Assembly: GCA_964571195.1 (NCBI GenBank) | Contig: CAZNAD010000003.1 | Coordinates: 115,361-179,360, forward strand | Source of the DNA: PALSA-1006 sp964571195 | GTDB lineage: Bacteria > Pseudomonadota > Gammaproteobacteria > Burkholderiales > Gallionellaceae | Direction: 5' to 3' | Length of the DNA stretch: 64,000 bases | In this document: piece after piece, positions 1 to 9,525 of the stretch | Position numbering within the stretch: position 1 is the first letter of the stretch | How the letters are laid out: each line of letters opens with the position of its first letter | Translations under genes and position numbers: made by a program | Notes under the pieces: model-generated | Told to the model about the DNA's origin: nothing | Seen by the model: the letters and a program-made list of their open reading frames with translations, nothing else | Databases searched by the model: none

Positions 1-1
1 G

Positions 2-973
2 GACTCCGGTCTGACGGTCACGGAACAGAATGCGGAACGCATTGGGGTCTGTATCAGCTCGGGTATCGGAGGGCTGCCGATGATCGAAGATACGCATAAT
101 GACTATCTGGCCGGGGGGCCGCGCAAGATATCGCCGTTCTTTATCCCCGGTACGATCATCAATATGATCTCCGGCAACCTGTCCATTATGTATGGATTGA
201 AGGGGCCGAACTTCGCTGTAGTTACCGCATGCACTACCGGCACGCACAGCATTGGTGAGTCGGCGCGTATCATCGAATACGGTGATGCTGACGTGATGAT
301 CGCCGGTGGCGCTGAGGCGACCGTATCACCTTTGGCGATTGGCGGCTTTTCGTCCGCCAAAGCGCTGTCCACCCGCAACGACGACCCGGCAACAGCCAGC
401 CGTCCTTGGGACAAGGATCGCGACGGTTTTGTGATGGGCGAAGGCGCTGGTGTGCTAGTGCTAGAAGAATACGAACACGCCAAGGCGCGCGGTGCCAAGA
501 TCTACGCCGAACTCTCAGGCTACGGCATGAGTGCCGATGCCTACCACATGACCGCACCGAGTACCGATGGACCAAAACGCAGCATGATCAATGCGTTGCG
601 TAATGCGGGTCTGAATGCGGATCAAGTACAATATGTTAACGCACACGGTACTTCGACTCCGCTGGGCGACAAGAACGAGACCGAAGCAATCAAGCTGGCT
701 TTCGGCGACCATGCCAAAAAGCTGGTGGTAAACTCGACCAAGTCGATGACCGGGCACTTGTTGGGCGGGGCCGGCGGTATTGAGTCATTATTCTGTGTCT
801 TGGCGTTGCATCATCAAGTCTCACCTCCGACCATCAATATCTTTGAGCAAGATCCCGAATGTGATCTGGACTACTGTGCCAACACTGCACGCGAGATGAA
901 GATCGATGTGGCCGTGAACAATAATTTCGGCTTCGGTGGCACCAACGGTTCGCTGGTATTCCGCAAGATCTGA
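2..973 (+). CDS. fabF: beta-ketoacyl-ACP synthase II (5' end outside window)
   Basis: Condensing enzyme of type II fatty acid synthesis, elongating acyl-ACP with malonyl-ACP in the cytosol. The reading frame is open from base 2, so the N-terminal part of the usual ~410-residue protein is missing. The nucleophile sits in VTACTTGTHS (Cys codon near 230), and the two catalytic histidines are in NAHGTSTPLGD and KSMTGHLLGG. The C-terminal NNNFGFGGTN motif is typical of FabF. pabC follows 14 bases later, as in many betaproteobacteria. Confidence 0.95.
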   Translation, partial: DSGLTVTEQNAERIGVCISSGIGGLPMIEDTHNDYLAGGPRKISPFFIPGTIINMISGNLSIMYGLKGPNFAVVTACTTGTHSIGESARIIEYGDADVMIAGGAEATVSPLAIGGFSSAKALSTRNDDPATASRPWDKDRDGFVMGEGAGVLVLEEYEHAKARGAKIYAELSGYGMSADAYHMTAPSTDGPKRSMINALRNAGLNADQVQYVNAHGTSTPLGDKNETEAIKLAFGDHAKKLVVNSTKSMTGHLLGGAGGIESLFCVLALHHQVSPPTINIFEQDPECDLDYCANTAREMKIDVAVNNNFGFGGTNGSLVFRKI

Positions 974-987
974 AATCTGCCTTTGCC

Positions 988-1803
988 GTGACTACGCTGA
1001 TCAACGGAGAGCCGTGTGACACGATTAGCGTAAACGAACGGGGTTTTCTCTATGGTGACGGTGTCTTTCGCACCCTGCGTCTAAGCGGGGGAAAAGCGCT
1101 GCATTGGCCTCGGCACTACGCCAAGTTGGCGGCAGACTGTTCCGCACTTGATCTGGCTTGCCCCTCCGAAACCTTGTTGCAGGAAGAACTGTCTCGCCTG
1201 ACTGGAAATGTCTTGGAAGGCGTCGTGAAGATCACGGTGACACGCGGAACGGGGCCGCGTGGTTATAGGCCGCCACAGCCATCGACCGGTACACATTTGC
1301 TCAGTCTGAGCGACGCGCCAAGATTTCCAGAACATTTCGGCGATGCAGGGATATCAGTACATCTTTGCCGTTTGCGTTTGGGGCATCAGCCCCGTTTGGC
1401 CGGGATAAAACACCTTAATCGCTTGGAGAACGTACTGGCGACGATGGAATGGGATGATCCGTCCATCGCTGAAGGGTTGCTGCTGGATCAAGCCGGTTAT
1501 GTCATCGAAGGGGTGCGCAGCAACGTCTTCCTGGTGAAGCAGGGGAGCTTATCCACCCCCGATCTTTCCCGTTGTGGGGTGGCAGGGGTGCAACGCGACC
1601 GAGTGTTGGCCTGGGCAAAACAGCGCGGAGTAGAGTGCCGGATCCGAAACATCTCCCTCGACGAACTATTACTGGCCGACGAGATTTTTATGGTGAATTC
1701 GGTGCATGGCCTGTGGCCGGTAAAGGAACTGCCCGGTTATCGTTGTACCCACCATCCTGTTGCCCATGAGATACGAGATTGGCTGAATCATGACCCCGAT
1801 TAA
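988..1803 (+). CDS. pabC: aminodeoxychorismate lyase
   Basis: PLP-dependent fold-type IV enzyme that cleaves 4-amino-4-deoxychorismate to p-aminobenzoate and pyruvate in folate synthesis. The 271-residue length is normal. Class IV signatures are visible: ERGFLYGDGVF near the N-terminus, the PLP-lysine region GIKHLNRLE, GVRSNVF, and the PabC-like end EIFMVNSVHGLWPV. The start is a GTG with no strong Shine-Dalgarno, so the exact start is uncertain. Its 3' end overlaps mltG by 14 bases, implying translational coupling. Confidence 0.9.
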   Translation: MTTLINGEPCDTISVNERGFLYGDGVFRTLRLSGGKALHWPRHYAKLAADCSALDLACPSETLLQEELSRLTGNVLEGVVKITVTRGTGPRGYRPPQPSTGTHLLSLSDAPRFPEHFGDAGISVHLCRLRLGHQPRLAGIKHLNRLENVLATMEWDDPSIAEGLLLDQAGYVIEGVRSNVFLVKQGSLSTPDLSRCGVAGVQRDRVLAWAKQRGVECRIRNISLDELLLADEIFMVNSVHGLWPVKELPGYRCTHHPVAHEIRDWLNHDPD

Positions 1804-2776
1804 AGAATTCTTATTGTGGATGATATTCATCATCCTGTTACTAGTTGGATTGGCGACGTTCTACGCGGTGCGCCCGCTACCCTTTTCAAAATTACCGTAC
1901 GAATTCTCGCTCAAACAGGGGAGCAGCCTGAAAAGTGCCGCCCGCCAGATGACTCAGGCCGGAGTATTGTCCAGCGAGTGGCTGTTCGTGCTCTTGGCTC
2001 GTGGTATGGGCAAAGCCGCACAGATCAAACCGGGCAACTATCAGATAGAAACAGCAGTCAGCCCCTTGCAGCTACTGGAGATGGTGAGCAAAGGACAGGT
2101 TTCGCAGAGCCAGATCAGTATCATCGAAGGGCACACCTTCAAGCAGTTGCGCGCAGCATTGAACGCCGAGCCGACATTGCGGCATGATACTTTGTCGCTA
2201 TCCGATGCCGAAATCATGCAGCGTATCGGTGCTCCAGAGGGCAGGGCAGAAGGCATGTTCTTCCCCGATACCTATAACTTTTCCAGCGGTAACAGTGACT
2301 TGACTGTGCTTAAACGTGCCTATCAGTTGATGCAGCGCAATTTGCAGGAAAGCTGGAAAAACCGTGCGGCGAGTCTGCCCTTGGATACACCCTATCAGGC
2401 CTTGATCCTAGCTTCCATCGTCGAAAAGGAGACCGGCAAAGCCAGTGATCGCAACATGATCGCAGCGGTATTCATCAACCGCCTGCGCAAGGGCATGTTG
2501 CTCCAGACCGACCCCACGGTGATCTACGGCATGGGAGATCGATTCGACGGAAATCTACGCAAGAATGACCTGCTTACGGACACGCCCTACAACACCTATA
2601 CTCGGGGAGGGCTACCTCCGACCCCAATCGCATTACCCGGCCTGGCGGCGATACAGGCTACTTTGCATCCGGCGCAAACCAGTGCACTCTATTTTGTCGC
2701 CAAGGGGGATGGCAGCTCCTATTTTTCAAGCAGTTTGACTGAACATATCAATGCGGTAAACCGGTACCAAAAATGA
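1790..2776 (+). CDS. mltG: endolytic murein transglycosylase
   Basis: YceG-like inner-membrane lytic transglycosylase, thought to end nascent glycan strands. A single N-terminal transmembrane segment (residues ~7-27, LLWMIFIILLLVGLATFYAV) is followed by a LysM-like region and the YceG catalytic domain. The catalytic Glu is in IVEKETGK (about residue 213), with the conserved NTY and GLPPTPI motifs near the C-terminus. Length 328 aa is typical. It overlaps tmk by 4 bases (ATGA). Confidence 0.93.
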   Translation: MTPIKEFLLWMIFIILLLVGLATFYAVRPLPFSKLPYEFSLKQGSSLKSAARQMTQAGVLSSEWLFVLLARGMGKAAQIKPGNYQIETAVSPLQLLEMVSKGQVSQSQISIIEGHTFKQLRAALNAEPTLRHDTLSLSDAEIMQRIGAPEGRAEGMFFPDTYNFSSGNSDLTVLKRAYQLMQRNLQESWKNRAASLPLDTPYQALILASIVEKETGKASDRNMIAAVFINRLRKGMLLQTDPTVIYGMGDRFDGNLRKNDLLTDTPYNTYTRGGLPPTPIALPGLAAIQATLHPAQTSALYFVAKGDGSSYFSSSLTEHINAVNRYQK

Positions 2777-3381
2777 GCAAAGCGAAATTTATTACCTTCG
2801 AGGGCGTTGACGGTGCCGGCAAGAGCACCCATCTGGCATGGTTCGCCCAAACTTTACGGCAGAAGGGGATAGATCTGCTGGTAACCCGAGAGCCCGGTGG
2901 AACACCTTTGGGCGAACGTCTGCGCGAGATATTGCTGAACCATCCGATGCATGCCGAAACAGAGGCTTTGCTGATGTTTGCGGCCAGACGGGAACATGTT
3001 GAACAGGTCATCCGTCCGGCGTTGCAACGCGGCACGTGGGTCATATCGGATCGCTTCAGTGATGCCAGTTTCGCTTATCAAGGTGGTGGACGCGGGGTAT
3101 CCATCCCCAAGTTGGAGCAACTTGAGCAATGGGTGCATGGCGACCTGCAGCCCGATCTGACATTGCTGTTCGATATTCCCACCGAAATAGCGCGCCAACG
3201 TTTGGCGAACAACGAATCACTGGATCGTTTCGAACAGGAGCAGGGCGAATTCTTTGAAAAGGTTCGCCAAGCTTATCTTGCCCGCAGCCAGAAGATGCCT
3301 TCCAGATTCGTACTCATTCATGCTGAAAACAGCAGGAATGAAGTTCAACAGAATCTTGAGAAAATCATTGCATCAATATGA
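2773..3381 (+). CDS. tmk: thymidylate kinase
   Basis: Phosphorylates dTMP to dTDP. The P-loop FEGVDGAGKST is at residues 8-18. The DR motif (ISDRFSDASFAYQGGGRG) and the lid region follow, and the 202-residue length is standard. It sits between mltG and holB, a conserved order in beta- and gammaproteobacteria. The stop codon is 1 base from the holB start, so the two are probably co-translated. Confidence 0.95.
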   Translation: MSKAKFITFEGVDGAGKSTHLAWFAQTLRQKGIDLLVTREPGGTPLGERLREILLNHPMHAETEALLMFAARREHVEQVIRPALQRGTWVISDRFSDASFAYQGGGRGVSIPKLEQLEQWVHGDLQPDLTLLFDIPTEIARQRLANNESLDRFEQEQGEFFEKVRQAYLARSQKMPSRFVLIHAENSRNEVQQNLEKIIASI

Positions 3382-3382
3382 A

Positions 3383-4387
3383 ATGAAAGAGTTATATCCT
3401 TGGCAAAATGAAACTTGGCTGAATTTACAGGGGCTACGCAGCCGCTTGCCCAATGCGCTCTTGATCAAAGGGGCGCAAGGGATAGGTAAATTGGAACTAG
3501 CCCAGAATTTTGCACAATCCCTGTTGTGCGAATCTCCCTTGCAATCAGGTCTACCTTGCTGTGAATGTGATGCTTGCCGCTGGTTCGAACAAGGGACGCA
3601 CCCCGACTTTCGCTTCATTCAGCCAGATGCATTGAATGTTACTGACGAGGCCAGTGAAAAGGAACGCAGCAAGAAACCATCACGTGAGATCGGTGTGGAT
3701 CAAATCCGGGCACTGGCGGGTTTCGCCAATCTGTCCGCCCATCGGGGAGGGTACCGTATCGTTTTGCTTTATCCGGCAGAGTCCATGAACAACAATGCCG
3801 CCAATGCGCTACTCAAGACATTGGAAGAGCCTACGGCAAAGCTTTTGTTCCTGATGGTCACTCACAAACCGCAACAACTGTTGCCCACGATATTGAGTCG
3901 TTGCCTGAGCTTTTCCGTCGCGACCCCAAGCCGGGAACTTGGCTTGGCCTGGCTTGAGCAACAAGGTATCGAGCAGCCGGAAAATGCCCTAGCGCAGTCC
4001 GGCTTCGCGCCTTTGCAAGCCCTGCGCTGGGCGGACGAGGGGGAGGGAGCAGAAGAACGCAATATCCTGTTGTCCGCGCTTCAAAGACCGGCGCAATTGG
4101 ATGCTTTGGCGCTTGCGGAAAGATTGCAGCGCAGCCCGCCTGTACTGCTCATTCATTGCCTGCAACAATGGTGTTATGACTTGGCAAGTAGCAAACTCAG
4201 CGGTCAGGTTCGATATTTTCCGCAACAACTGGAGACATTGCAGAAGCTGTCTTCCAATATGCCTGCGATGCGCTTGCTGCGTTTCCAGAAAGAGTTACTG
4301 ACGGCCAAACGAGAGGCTTATCACCCCCTCAATTCCAAATTACAGTTTGAATCTATCCTTTTGTCTTATAGGCAATTATTCGCTTAA
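3383..4387 (+). CDS. holB: DNA polymerase III delta' subunit
   Basis: Clamp-loader subunit, AAA+ fold. Starting at MKELYPWQNE the protein is 334 aa. It has a P-loop-like LLIKGAQGIGKLELAQ, a four-cysteine zinc module (C..CCECDAC), and the SRC motif in TILSRCLSF. A longer frame opens upstream at 3254 but would overlap tmk by over 120 bases, so the ATG just after the tmk stop is preferred. Confidence 0.9.
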   Translation: MKELYPWQNETWLNLQGLRSRLPNALLIKGAQGIGKLELAQNFAQSLLCESPLQSGLPCCECDACRWFEQGTHPDFRFIQPDALNVTDEASEKERSKKPSREIGVDQIRALAGFANLSAHRGGYRIVLLYPAESMNNNAANALLKTLEEPTAKLLFLMVTHKPQQLLPTILSRCLSFSVATPSRELGLAWLEQQGIEQPENALAQSGFAPLQALRWADEGEGAEERNILLSALQRPAQLDALALAERLQRSPPVLLIHCLQQWCYDLASSKLSGQVRYFPQQLETLQKLSSNMPAMRLLRFQKELLTAKREAYHPLNSKLQFESILLSYRQLFA

Positions 4388-4394
4388 ATTTATT

Positions 4395-5168
4395 ATGCCT
4401 GATACATTTATCGACTCCCATTGTCATTTGGATTTTCCAGAGTTGGCCGAAAATATCGGCGAGATATTAGCCAATATGGAGACTAACGGCGTTACTCATG
4501 CCTTATGTGTCTCCGTCGATTTACAGAGATTGCCACGACTGCTGCAACTCGTTGATGACCACCCGAATTTATATGCCTCCGTAGGTATTCATCCCGATTA
4601 CGAATTGGCGACCGAACCAGATCAAGCTGAGTTGATACGCTTGGCTCAACACCCCAAGGTCGTCGCGATCGGGGAAACCGGGCTGGATTATTATCGTCTG
4701 CAAGGTGATCTTGAATGGCAACGAGACCGCTTTCGTAAACATATCCGTGCTGCCCGTGAATGTGGCAAGCCGCTTATCATCCATACCCGCTCGGCAGCCC
4801 AAGATACGCTGGACATCATGGCTGAAGAAAATGCGGGGAAAGTCGGTGGTGTGATGCATTGTTTCACCGAAAATCTGCAAACTGCTGAAGCCGCCATCGC
4901 GCAAGGCTTTCATATTTCGTTCTCTGGCATCCTGACTTTCAAGAATGCACAACAGATCAAGGAAGTGGCTCAGCACATTCCGCTGGAAAAGATATTGATT
5001 GAGACGGACTCACCATATCTTGCCCCGACACCATTTCGAGGCAAACTCAATCAACCTGCCTATGTGAAACATGTTGCGGAGGAGATCGCCAGGCTGCGCA
5101 ACATATCGCTGGCGGAGGTTGCCACAGCAACCACGCGTAATTTCAATCGCTTGTTCTTGGGAATGTAA
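4395..5168 (+). CDS. tatD: TatD family metal-dependent hydrolase
   Basis: TIM-barrel metallohydrolase of the TatD DNase family. Metal-binding motifs are DSHCHLDFPE at the N-terminus, SVGIHPD, the Glu in GETGLDYY, and the Asp in IETDSPYLAP. The start at MPDTFIDSHCH gives 257 aa. A frame opening at 4347 overlaps the end of holB and lacks conserved sequence. Last gene of the fabF-tatD run, followed by a terminator. Confidence 0.92.
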   Translation: MPDTFIDSHCHLDFPELAENIGEILANMETNGVTHALCVSVDLQRLPRLLQLVDDHPNLYASVGIHPDYELATEPDQAELIRLAQHPKVVAIGETGLDYYRLQGDLEWQRDRFRKHIRAARECGKPLIIHTRSAAQDTLDIMAEENAGKVGGVMHCFTENLQTAEAAIAQGFHISFSGILTFKNAQQIKEVAQHIPLEKILIETDSPYLAPTPFRGKLNQPAYVKHVAEEIARLRNISLAEVATATTRNFNRLFLGM

Positions 5169-5231
5169 CGGAGTATTTTTCTTGTTATTTCTCGCATAAT
5201 GTATATTATGTCAAATAATAATTCAAAATTA

Positions 5232-5258
5232 GAGGGGGCAACATCGCCCCCTCATTTT
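5232..5258. terminator. bidirectional rho-independent terminator
   Basis: GAGGGGGC and GCCCCCTC form an 8-bp perfect stem with a 6-base loop, followed by ATTTT on the plus strand. It lies between convergent tatD and tal, so it probably ends both transcripts. Confidence 0.85.
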
Positions 5259-5267
5259 AGCCTCCCA

Positions 5268-6221
5268 TCACAAACGCTCGGCCAACGCTTTTTCCAGTTT
5301 GATTTGATCAACGGTGAACCCACGTATCCCCTCGGCCAATTTCTCAGTGGCCATGGCATCCTCGTTCATTTCCCATCTGAACTCAGCCTCTGTCATTGAG
5401 GCCGGACGAGGTTTAACCGAACCTTGATATTGCAGACGGCGTTCCAATACTCCTTCAGCCTTTTGAAGTTCCTCCAGCAGATTGGGGCTGATGGTGAGCC
5501 GATCACATCCGGCAAGTGCAATGATCTCTCCGCTACTACGGAATGAAGCTCCCATGACCGTGGTTGGATAGCCGTATTCCTTGTAATACTGATAGATACG
5601 GCGTACTGACAATACTCCGGGATCTTGTTCTGGCGGGATAGTCGAACCATCGCCTTTGGCTTTGTACCAATCCATGATACGTCCGACAAACGGCGAAATA
5701 AGCGTTACACCAGCCTCGGCACTGGCACGCGCTTGGGCGAAGCCGAACATCAGAGTCAGATTGCAATGAACCCCCTCATGTTCCAATATCTCCGCCGCAC
5801 GAATTCCTTCCCAAGTAGAAGCGATCTTGATCAGTACTTTTTCGTTGCTTATGCCGGCTTCGTTATACAGGCGGATCAGTTTGCGAGCTTTGGCCAATGT
5901 GGCCTGAGTATTAAAAGACAATCTGGCATCCACTTCGGTGGAAATACGTCCAGGGACGATCTTTAGAACTTCCAGCCCGACATCAACCGCAAGTTTGTCA
6001 CTCGCGTCATGGATCTGCTGCTCTCGGTCATTACTTTGCGCTTTTGCCCAAGCGATGGAATCATCGATCAGAGGCGCATATTCAGGCAGCGTGACCGCTT
6101 TGAGCAACAACGATGGATTGGTAGTTGCATCTTCCGGTCGGTGACGGCGGATAGCCTCGATATCACCGGTATCGGCGACGATTGCAGTCATGGCTTTCAA
6201 CTGTTCAAGTAGTGTAGTCAT
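5268..6221 (-). CDS. tal: transaldolase
   Basis: Pentose phosphate enzyme transferring dihydroxyacetone from sedoheptulose-7-P to glyceraldehyde-3-P. Starting at MTTLLEQLKAMT it is 317 aa, the TalB length. The DATTNPSLLLKA motif, the Schiff-base Lys in VLIKIASTWEG, and the DPGVLSV region are all present. A frame running up to 6254 adds 11 residues without support. Confidence 0.95.
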   Translation of the reverse strand: MTTLLEQLKAMTAIVADTGDIEAIRRHRPEDATTNPSLLLKAVTLPEYAPLIDDSIAWAKAQSNDREQQIHDASDKLAVDVGLEVLKIVPGRISTEVDARLSFNTQATLAKARKLIRLYNEAGISNEKVLIKIASTWEGIRAAEILEHEGVHCNLTLMFGFAQARASAEAGVTLISPFVGRIMDWYKAKGDGSTIPPEQDPGVLSVRRIYQYYKEYGYPTTVMGASFRSSGEIIALAGCDRLTISPNLLEELQKAEGVLERRLQYQGSVKPRPASMTEAEFRWEMNEDAMATEKLAEGIRGFTVDQIKLEKALAERL

Positions 6222-6394
6222 ATTCTTTCTCCGCATTGCGATTAATCGAATCATTCCCTTGACCTGCTTGACCGATAGTAAACCGAATCAACCAAGCTTT
6301 CTAGCACGGAAGATGAATATCGTCGCGCTGTTTGATAGAATGATTATGCGATAGTTACATTACGGCAATGTTAGTTACGTTATGGGAGCGCATC

Positions 6395-6733
6395 ATGGCC
6401 ATTTCAAACATCAACACCTCTCGCCCAAGTCCTTCAACCGGTCAAATTGCCAAACCGACCGCGCCTCCGCCGGCACACAAGGGGCCGACTCAACAAGACC
6501 GACATGAGTCGGTGATGGTCCAATTGTCTGCGCGGGCTCGCGATATGCAGCGGGCCGAGGAAAATAAACAGACTGCTTCAGAAGAGCACGCTGCACGGAT
6601 AGAGAAATTGAATCGTACTGATCAAGCGGCATCTGAAAAATTGGACACTCAGGCAAGAGAAGAGGCGCGAGCGCTTGATGCGCGGCGACAACAAAACGCG
6701 CAAGAGAACAAGCGGATCAACACGTACGCCTAG
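6395..6733 (+). CDS. small Gln/Arg-rich protein of unknown function
   Basis: Unrecognised 112-aa protein. The first ~45 residues are Pro/Thr/Ser-rich. The rest (about 46-112) is highly charged and predicted helical or coiled-coil (Glu, Arg, Gln, Ala), with no signal peptide or membrane segment. GGGAGCG lies just upstream of the ATG. The first residues (MAISNINTS) resemble the start of the small protein at 10,292 (MAINSISPG), so the two may belong to one lineage-specific family. Confidence 0.6.
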   Translation: MAISNINTSRPSPSTGQIAKPTAPPPAHKGPTQQDRHESVMVQLSARARDMQRAEENKQTASEEHAARIEKLNRTDQAASEKLDTQAREEARALDARRQQNAQENKRINTYA

Positions 6734-6761
6734 CTGTCGGAAAAAATAACGGAGGGGAAAC

Positions 6762-6838
6762 TGGGGTGGCTGAACGGGCTCGAACCGTCGACAACTGGAA
6801 TCACAATCCAGGGCTCTACCAACTGAGCTACAGCCACC
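6762..6838 (-). tRNA. tRNA-His(GTG)
   Basis: Read on the minus strand it folds into a full cloverleaf with anticodon GTG in loop TTGTGAT. The acceptor stem is GTGGCTG/CAGCCAC, with an encoded extra G at -1 as expected for tRNA-His, and an encoded CCA end. Confidence 0.95.
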
Positions 6839-6851
6839 ATTGACTTGAGAT

Positions 6852-6928
6852 TGGCGTGCCCGACAGGAATCGAACCTGTAACCCCCAGCTTAGAAGGCTG
6901 GTGCTCTATCCGGTTGAGCTACGGGCAC
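6852..6928 (-). tRNA. tRNA-Arg(TCT)
   Basis: Minus-strand cloverleaf with acceptor GTGCCCG/CGGGCAC, anticodon loop CTTCTAA (anticodon TCT), T loop TTCGATT and an encoded CCA end. Confidence 0.95.
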
Positions 6929-6967
6929 AATTCTTTTCGGTGACCAATACGACTTCTACAACAAACC

Positions 6968-7044
6968 TGGTCGGGGTGGAGAGATTCGAACTCCCGACAT
7001 CCTGCTCCCAAAGCAGGCGCGCTACCAGGCTACGCTACACCCCG
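6968..7044 (-). tRNA. tRNA-Pro(TGG)
   Basis: Minus-strand cloverleaf with acceptor CGGGGTG/CACCCCG, anticodon loop TTTGGGA (anticodon TGG), T loop TTCGAAT and an encoded CCA. Third of a His-Arg-Pro cluster probably transcribed together. Confidence 0.95.
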
Positions 7045-7079
7045 AAGAGGCGGCACTATACAGACCAAGCGACAAAAAA

Positions 7080-7661
7080 TCAATTTGCTTTGCGAGTTTT
7101 TTTCGTGATCTGCGGCATGGCCAGCATCAGGTAGTACACCATGGACCACAGGGTGAGCAGGGCAGCGACATAGATGAGTAGCGTCCCTATCTGGTCCGCG
7201 CGCAGCCCCAGCACAGACTCATGATACAGCAACAGCAATATCGCGACCATTTGGAACGTGGTCTTTACCTTTCCCAGCATGGAGACAGCGATGCTTTTGC
7301 TGCTGCCTAACTGGGCCATCCATTCGCGCAATGCCGAGATGGCGATCTCCCGTCCGATAATGATGAAGGCGATGATGGCATCCACGTAATCGAGTTTCAC
7401 CAGAACGATCAGAGCGGCAGCGACCATCAACTTGTCAGCCACGGGATCAAGGAATGCACCGAAAGCTGAAGTCTGGTTGAGGACCCGCGCCAAATATCCG
7501 TCGAGCCAATCGGTAATGGCCGCGGCAGCGAACATCAGTGTTGCGACCAGATGTTTGTTGTGCATGCTGAGTGTCTCGTCGGACAGATAGAACACCGAGA
7601 TGAACACAGGGATCATCAGGATTCTGAACCAGGTCAGCAGATTGGGTATGTTAAGTGGCAT
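7080..7661 (-). CDS. pgsA: CDP-diacylglycerol--glycerol-3-phosphate 3-phosphatidyltransferase
   Basis: Integral membrane enzyme making phosphatidylglycerophosphate. The CDP-alcohol phosphotransferase signature (DxxDGxxAR...GxxxDxxxD) is seen as DWLDGYLAR then GAFLDPVADK, residues ~47-75. Several hydrophobic segments follow. Length 193 aa is typical. It lies 3 bases downstream of uvrC on the same strand, a common proteobacterial pairing. Confidence 0.95.
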   Translation of the reverse strand: MPLNIPNLLTWFRILMIPVFISVFYLSDETLSMHNKHLVATLMFAAAAITDWLDGYLARVLNQTSAFGAFLDPVADKLMVAAALIVLVKLDYVDAIIAFIIIGREIAISALREWMAQLGSSKSIAVSMLGKVKTTFQMVAILLLLYHESVLGLRADQIGTLLIYVAALLTLWSMVYYLMLAMPQITKKTRKAN

Positions 7662-7664
7662 CTT

Positions 7665-9473
7665 TCAATGTAAATGCTGATAAATTTTTTCGGCGAGCGC
7701 GGGGCTGATCCCTTCCACTCGCGACAATTCTTCCATGCTGGCTTGCTGTACACCTTTCAATCCGCCGAAGTGGGTCAGCAGATTGCGGCGGCGCTTCTCA
7801 CCTACCCCCTCGATATCCTCCAGTGAGGAAGTGGTGCGTGCCTTGCCACGCTTGGCACGGTGCCCGCTGATGGCAAAACGGTGGGCTTCGTCACGCACTT
7901 GCTGGATCAGATGCAACGCCGGACTGTCGGAGCGCAATTGTAGCGGCTTTTCCGCACCGGGTCGTAACAATTGCTCCATCCCCGGTTTGCGTTCTACCCC
8001 TTTCGCCACACCGACCAGAGCGATGTCGGACAGACCGAGCTCTCCCATCACTTCCACTGCCATAGCCAACTGCCCGGCACCACCATCGATCAGGATCAAG
8101 TCGGGGCGTTTGCCCTCCCCCGCTTGTAATTTCTGGTAACGCCGCAGCAGGGCTTGGCGCATGGCGGCGTAATCATCACCCGGGGTGATGCCGCTGATGT
8201 TGTAGCGCCGATACTCTTGCGGACGAATGCTCAGGGTATCGTAGACCACGCAAGAGGCGACGGTCGCTTCGCCCATCGTGTGACTGATATCGAAACATTC
8301 GATACGCTCCACTTCGGGTAACGACAATACCCTGCGTAACTCATCCAAACGCAATGACTGCCCCGCCTTTAAGCCGGCTTGCTGGCGCAACGCCAGCAGC
8401 GCATTGGATTCGGCCATCTCCAGCCAGCGTCGCCGCTCGCCTGTGACGACTTGGCGTATCTGCACCTTATGCCCGGCCTGCTCGCTCAGCAACTGTTCAA
8501 GAGCCGGATCCTGCGGCTCGATATTGCTAACGATCAGCGGAGGTATACCGCTTCCCGGATAATGCTGGGTCAGAAAAGCCTCCAAAACTTCGGCGCTATC
8601 CTGCCCCTGCACATTCTGGGGAAAAAACGCTTTGTCGCCGAGATGCCGTCCGCCGCGCACCACAGCCAGATTCAGGCATAAGGCACCTTCCGCCTCGACC
8701 ACAGCGACGATATCGGCATCGGTGTCACGCCCGCTTTCGACGAACTGTTTCTGCTGCACGGTATGCAGTGCCTGCAACTGGTCGCGCAACACCGCCGCAT
8801 GTTCATATTGCATGGTTTCAGCGGCATGCTCCATCGCGCCGCGCAGACGTTTTTCCACTTCATCATGCCTGCCTTGCAACAGCAGCGCGGCATTGCGCAC
8901 ATCGGTGGCGTAGTCCTCTGCGCTGATCAGGCCGACACAGGGGGCGCTACAACGCTGGATCTGGTGCAACAAGCAAGGCCGCGTACGGTTGTTGAACACC
9001 CCGTCTTCGCAGGTACGCAACTTGAACACGCGCTGTAACAGGTTGATACTTTCCTTCGCGGCTTGTGCATTGGGATAGGGACCGAAATATTGATGCTGCT
9101 TGATGGTCGTGCCGCGATAATACGTCAGGCGTGGCGACGAACTCCCGGTGAGCACGATATACGGATAGGACTTATCATCTCGAAACAGGATGTTGTAGCG
9201 CGGCTTTAATGACTTGATGAGATTGTTTTCGAGCAGCAGCGCTTCGGCTTCCGAACGTGTCACAGTGATCTCGATACGGGCGATATGCGAGACCATCAAC
9301 CGGATGCGCGGAGAGATATTCGTATTCTGGAAATAGGAGCTCACGCGCTTCTTCAACTGCCCCGCCTTACCGACGTACAACACCTGCCCCGCATCGTCCA
9401 GCATGCGATACACACCGGGCTGCAAGGGCAGCGATGCGACGAACGCTTTGATGTCAAAAGCAGGCTGGTTCAA
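7665..9473 (-). CDS. uvrC: excinuclease ABC subunit C
   Basis: Makes the dual incision in nucleotide excision repair with UvrAB. It has an N-terminal GIY-YIG nuclease domain (GVYRMLDD...VLYVGKA, residues ~19-40), a UVR domain near residue 205, a central UvrC RNase H-like nuclease region (ECFDISH), and C-terminal helix-hairpin-helix motifs (IEGVGEKRRRNLL and VEGISPALAEKI). The 602-residue length is standard. Confidence 0.96.
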   Translation of the reverse strand: MNQPAFDIKAFVASLPLQPGVYRMLDDAGQVLYVGKAGQLKKRVSSYFQNTNISPRIRLMVSHIARIEITVTRSEAEALLLENNLIKSLKPRYNILFRDDKSYPYIVLTGSSSPRLTYYRGTTIKQHQYFGPYPNAQAAKESINLLQRVFKLRTCEDGVFNNRTRPCLLHQIQRCSAPCVGLISAEDYATDVRNAALLLQGRHDEVEKRLRGAMEHAAETMQYEHAAVLRDQLQALHTVQQKQFVESGRDTDADIVAVVEAEGALCLNLAVVRGGRHLGDKAFFPQNVQGQDSAEVLEAFLTQHYPGSGIPPLIVSNIEPQDPALEQLLSEQAGHKVQIRQVVTGERRRWLEMAESNALLALRQQAGLKAGQSLRLDELRRVLSLPEVERIECFDISHTMGEATVASCVVYDTLSIRPQEYRRYNISGITPGDDYAAMRQALLRRYQKLQAGEGKRPDLILIDGGAGQLAMAVEVMGELGLSDIALVGVAKGVERKPGMEQLLRPGAEKPLQLRSDSPALHLIQQVRDEAHRFAISGHRAKRGKARTTSSLEDIEGVGEKRRRNLLTHFGGLKGVQQASMEELSRVEGISPALAEKIYQHLH

Positions 9474-9525
9474 GGTAGGCAGGGATTATTTTGATTGGCT
9501 AACGAGCTGTTAACAACAGATCCGT

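Noticed and set aside
5199..5399. Plus-strand ORF after tatD
   Set aside because: It spans the terminator and runs antisense into transaldolase; no ribosome site or conserved features.
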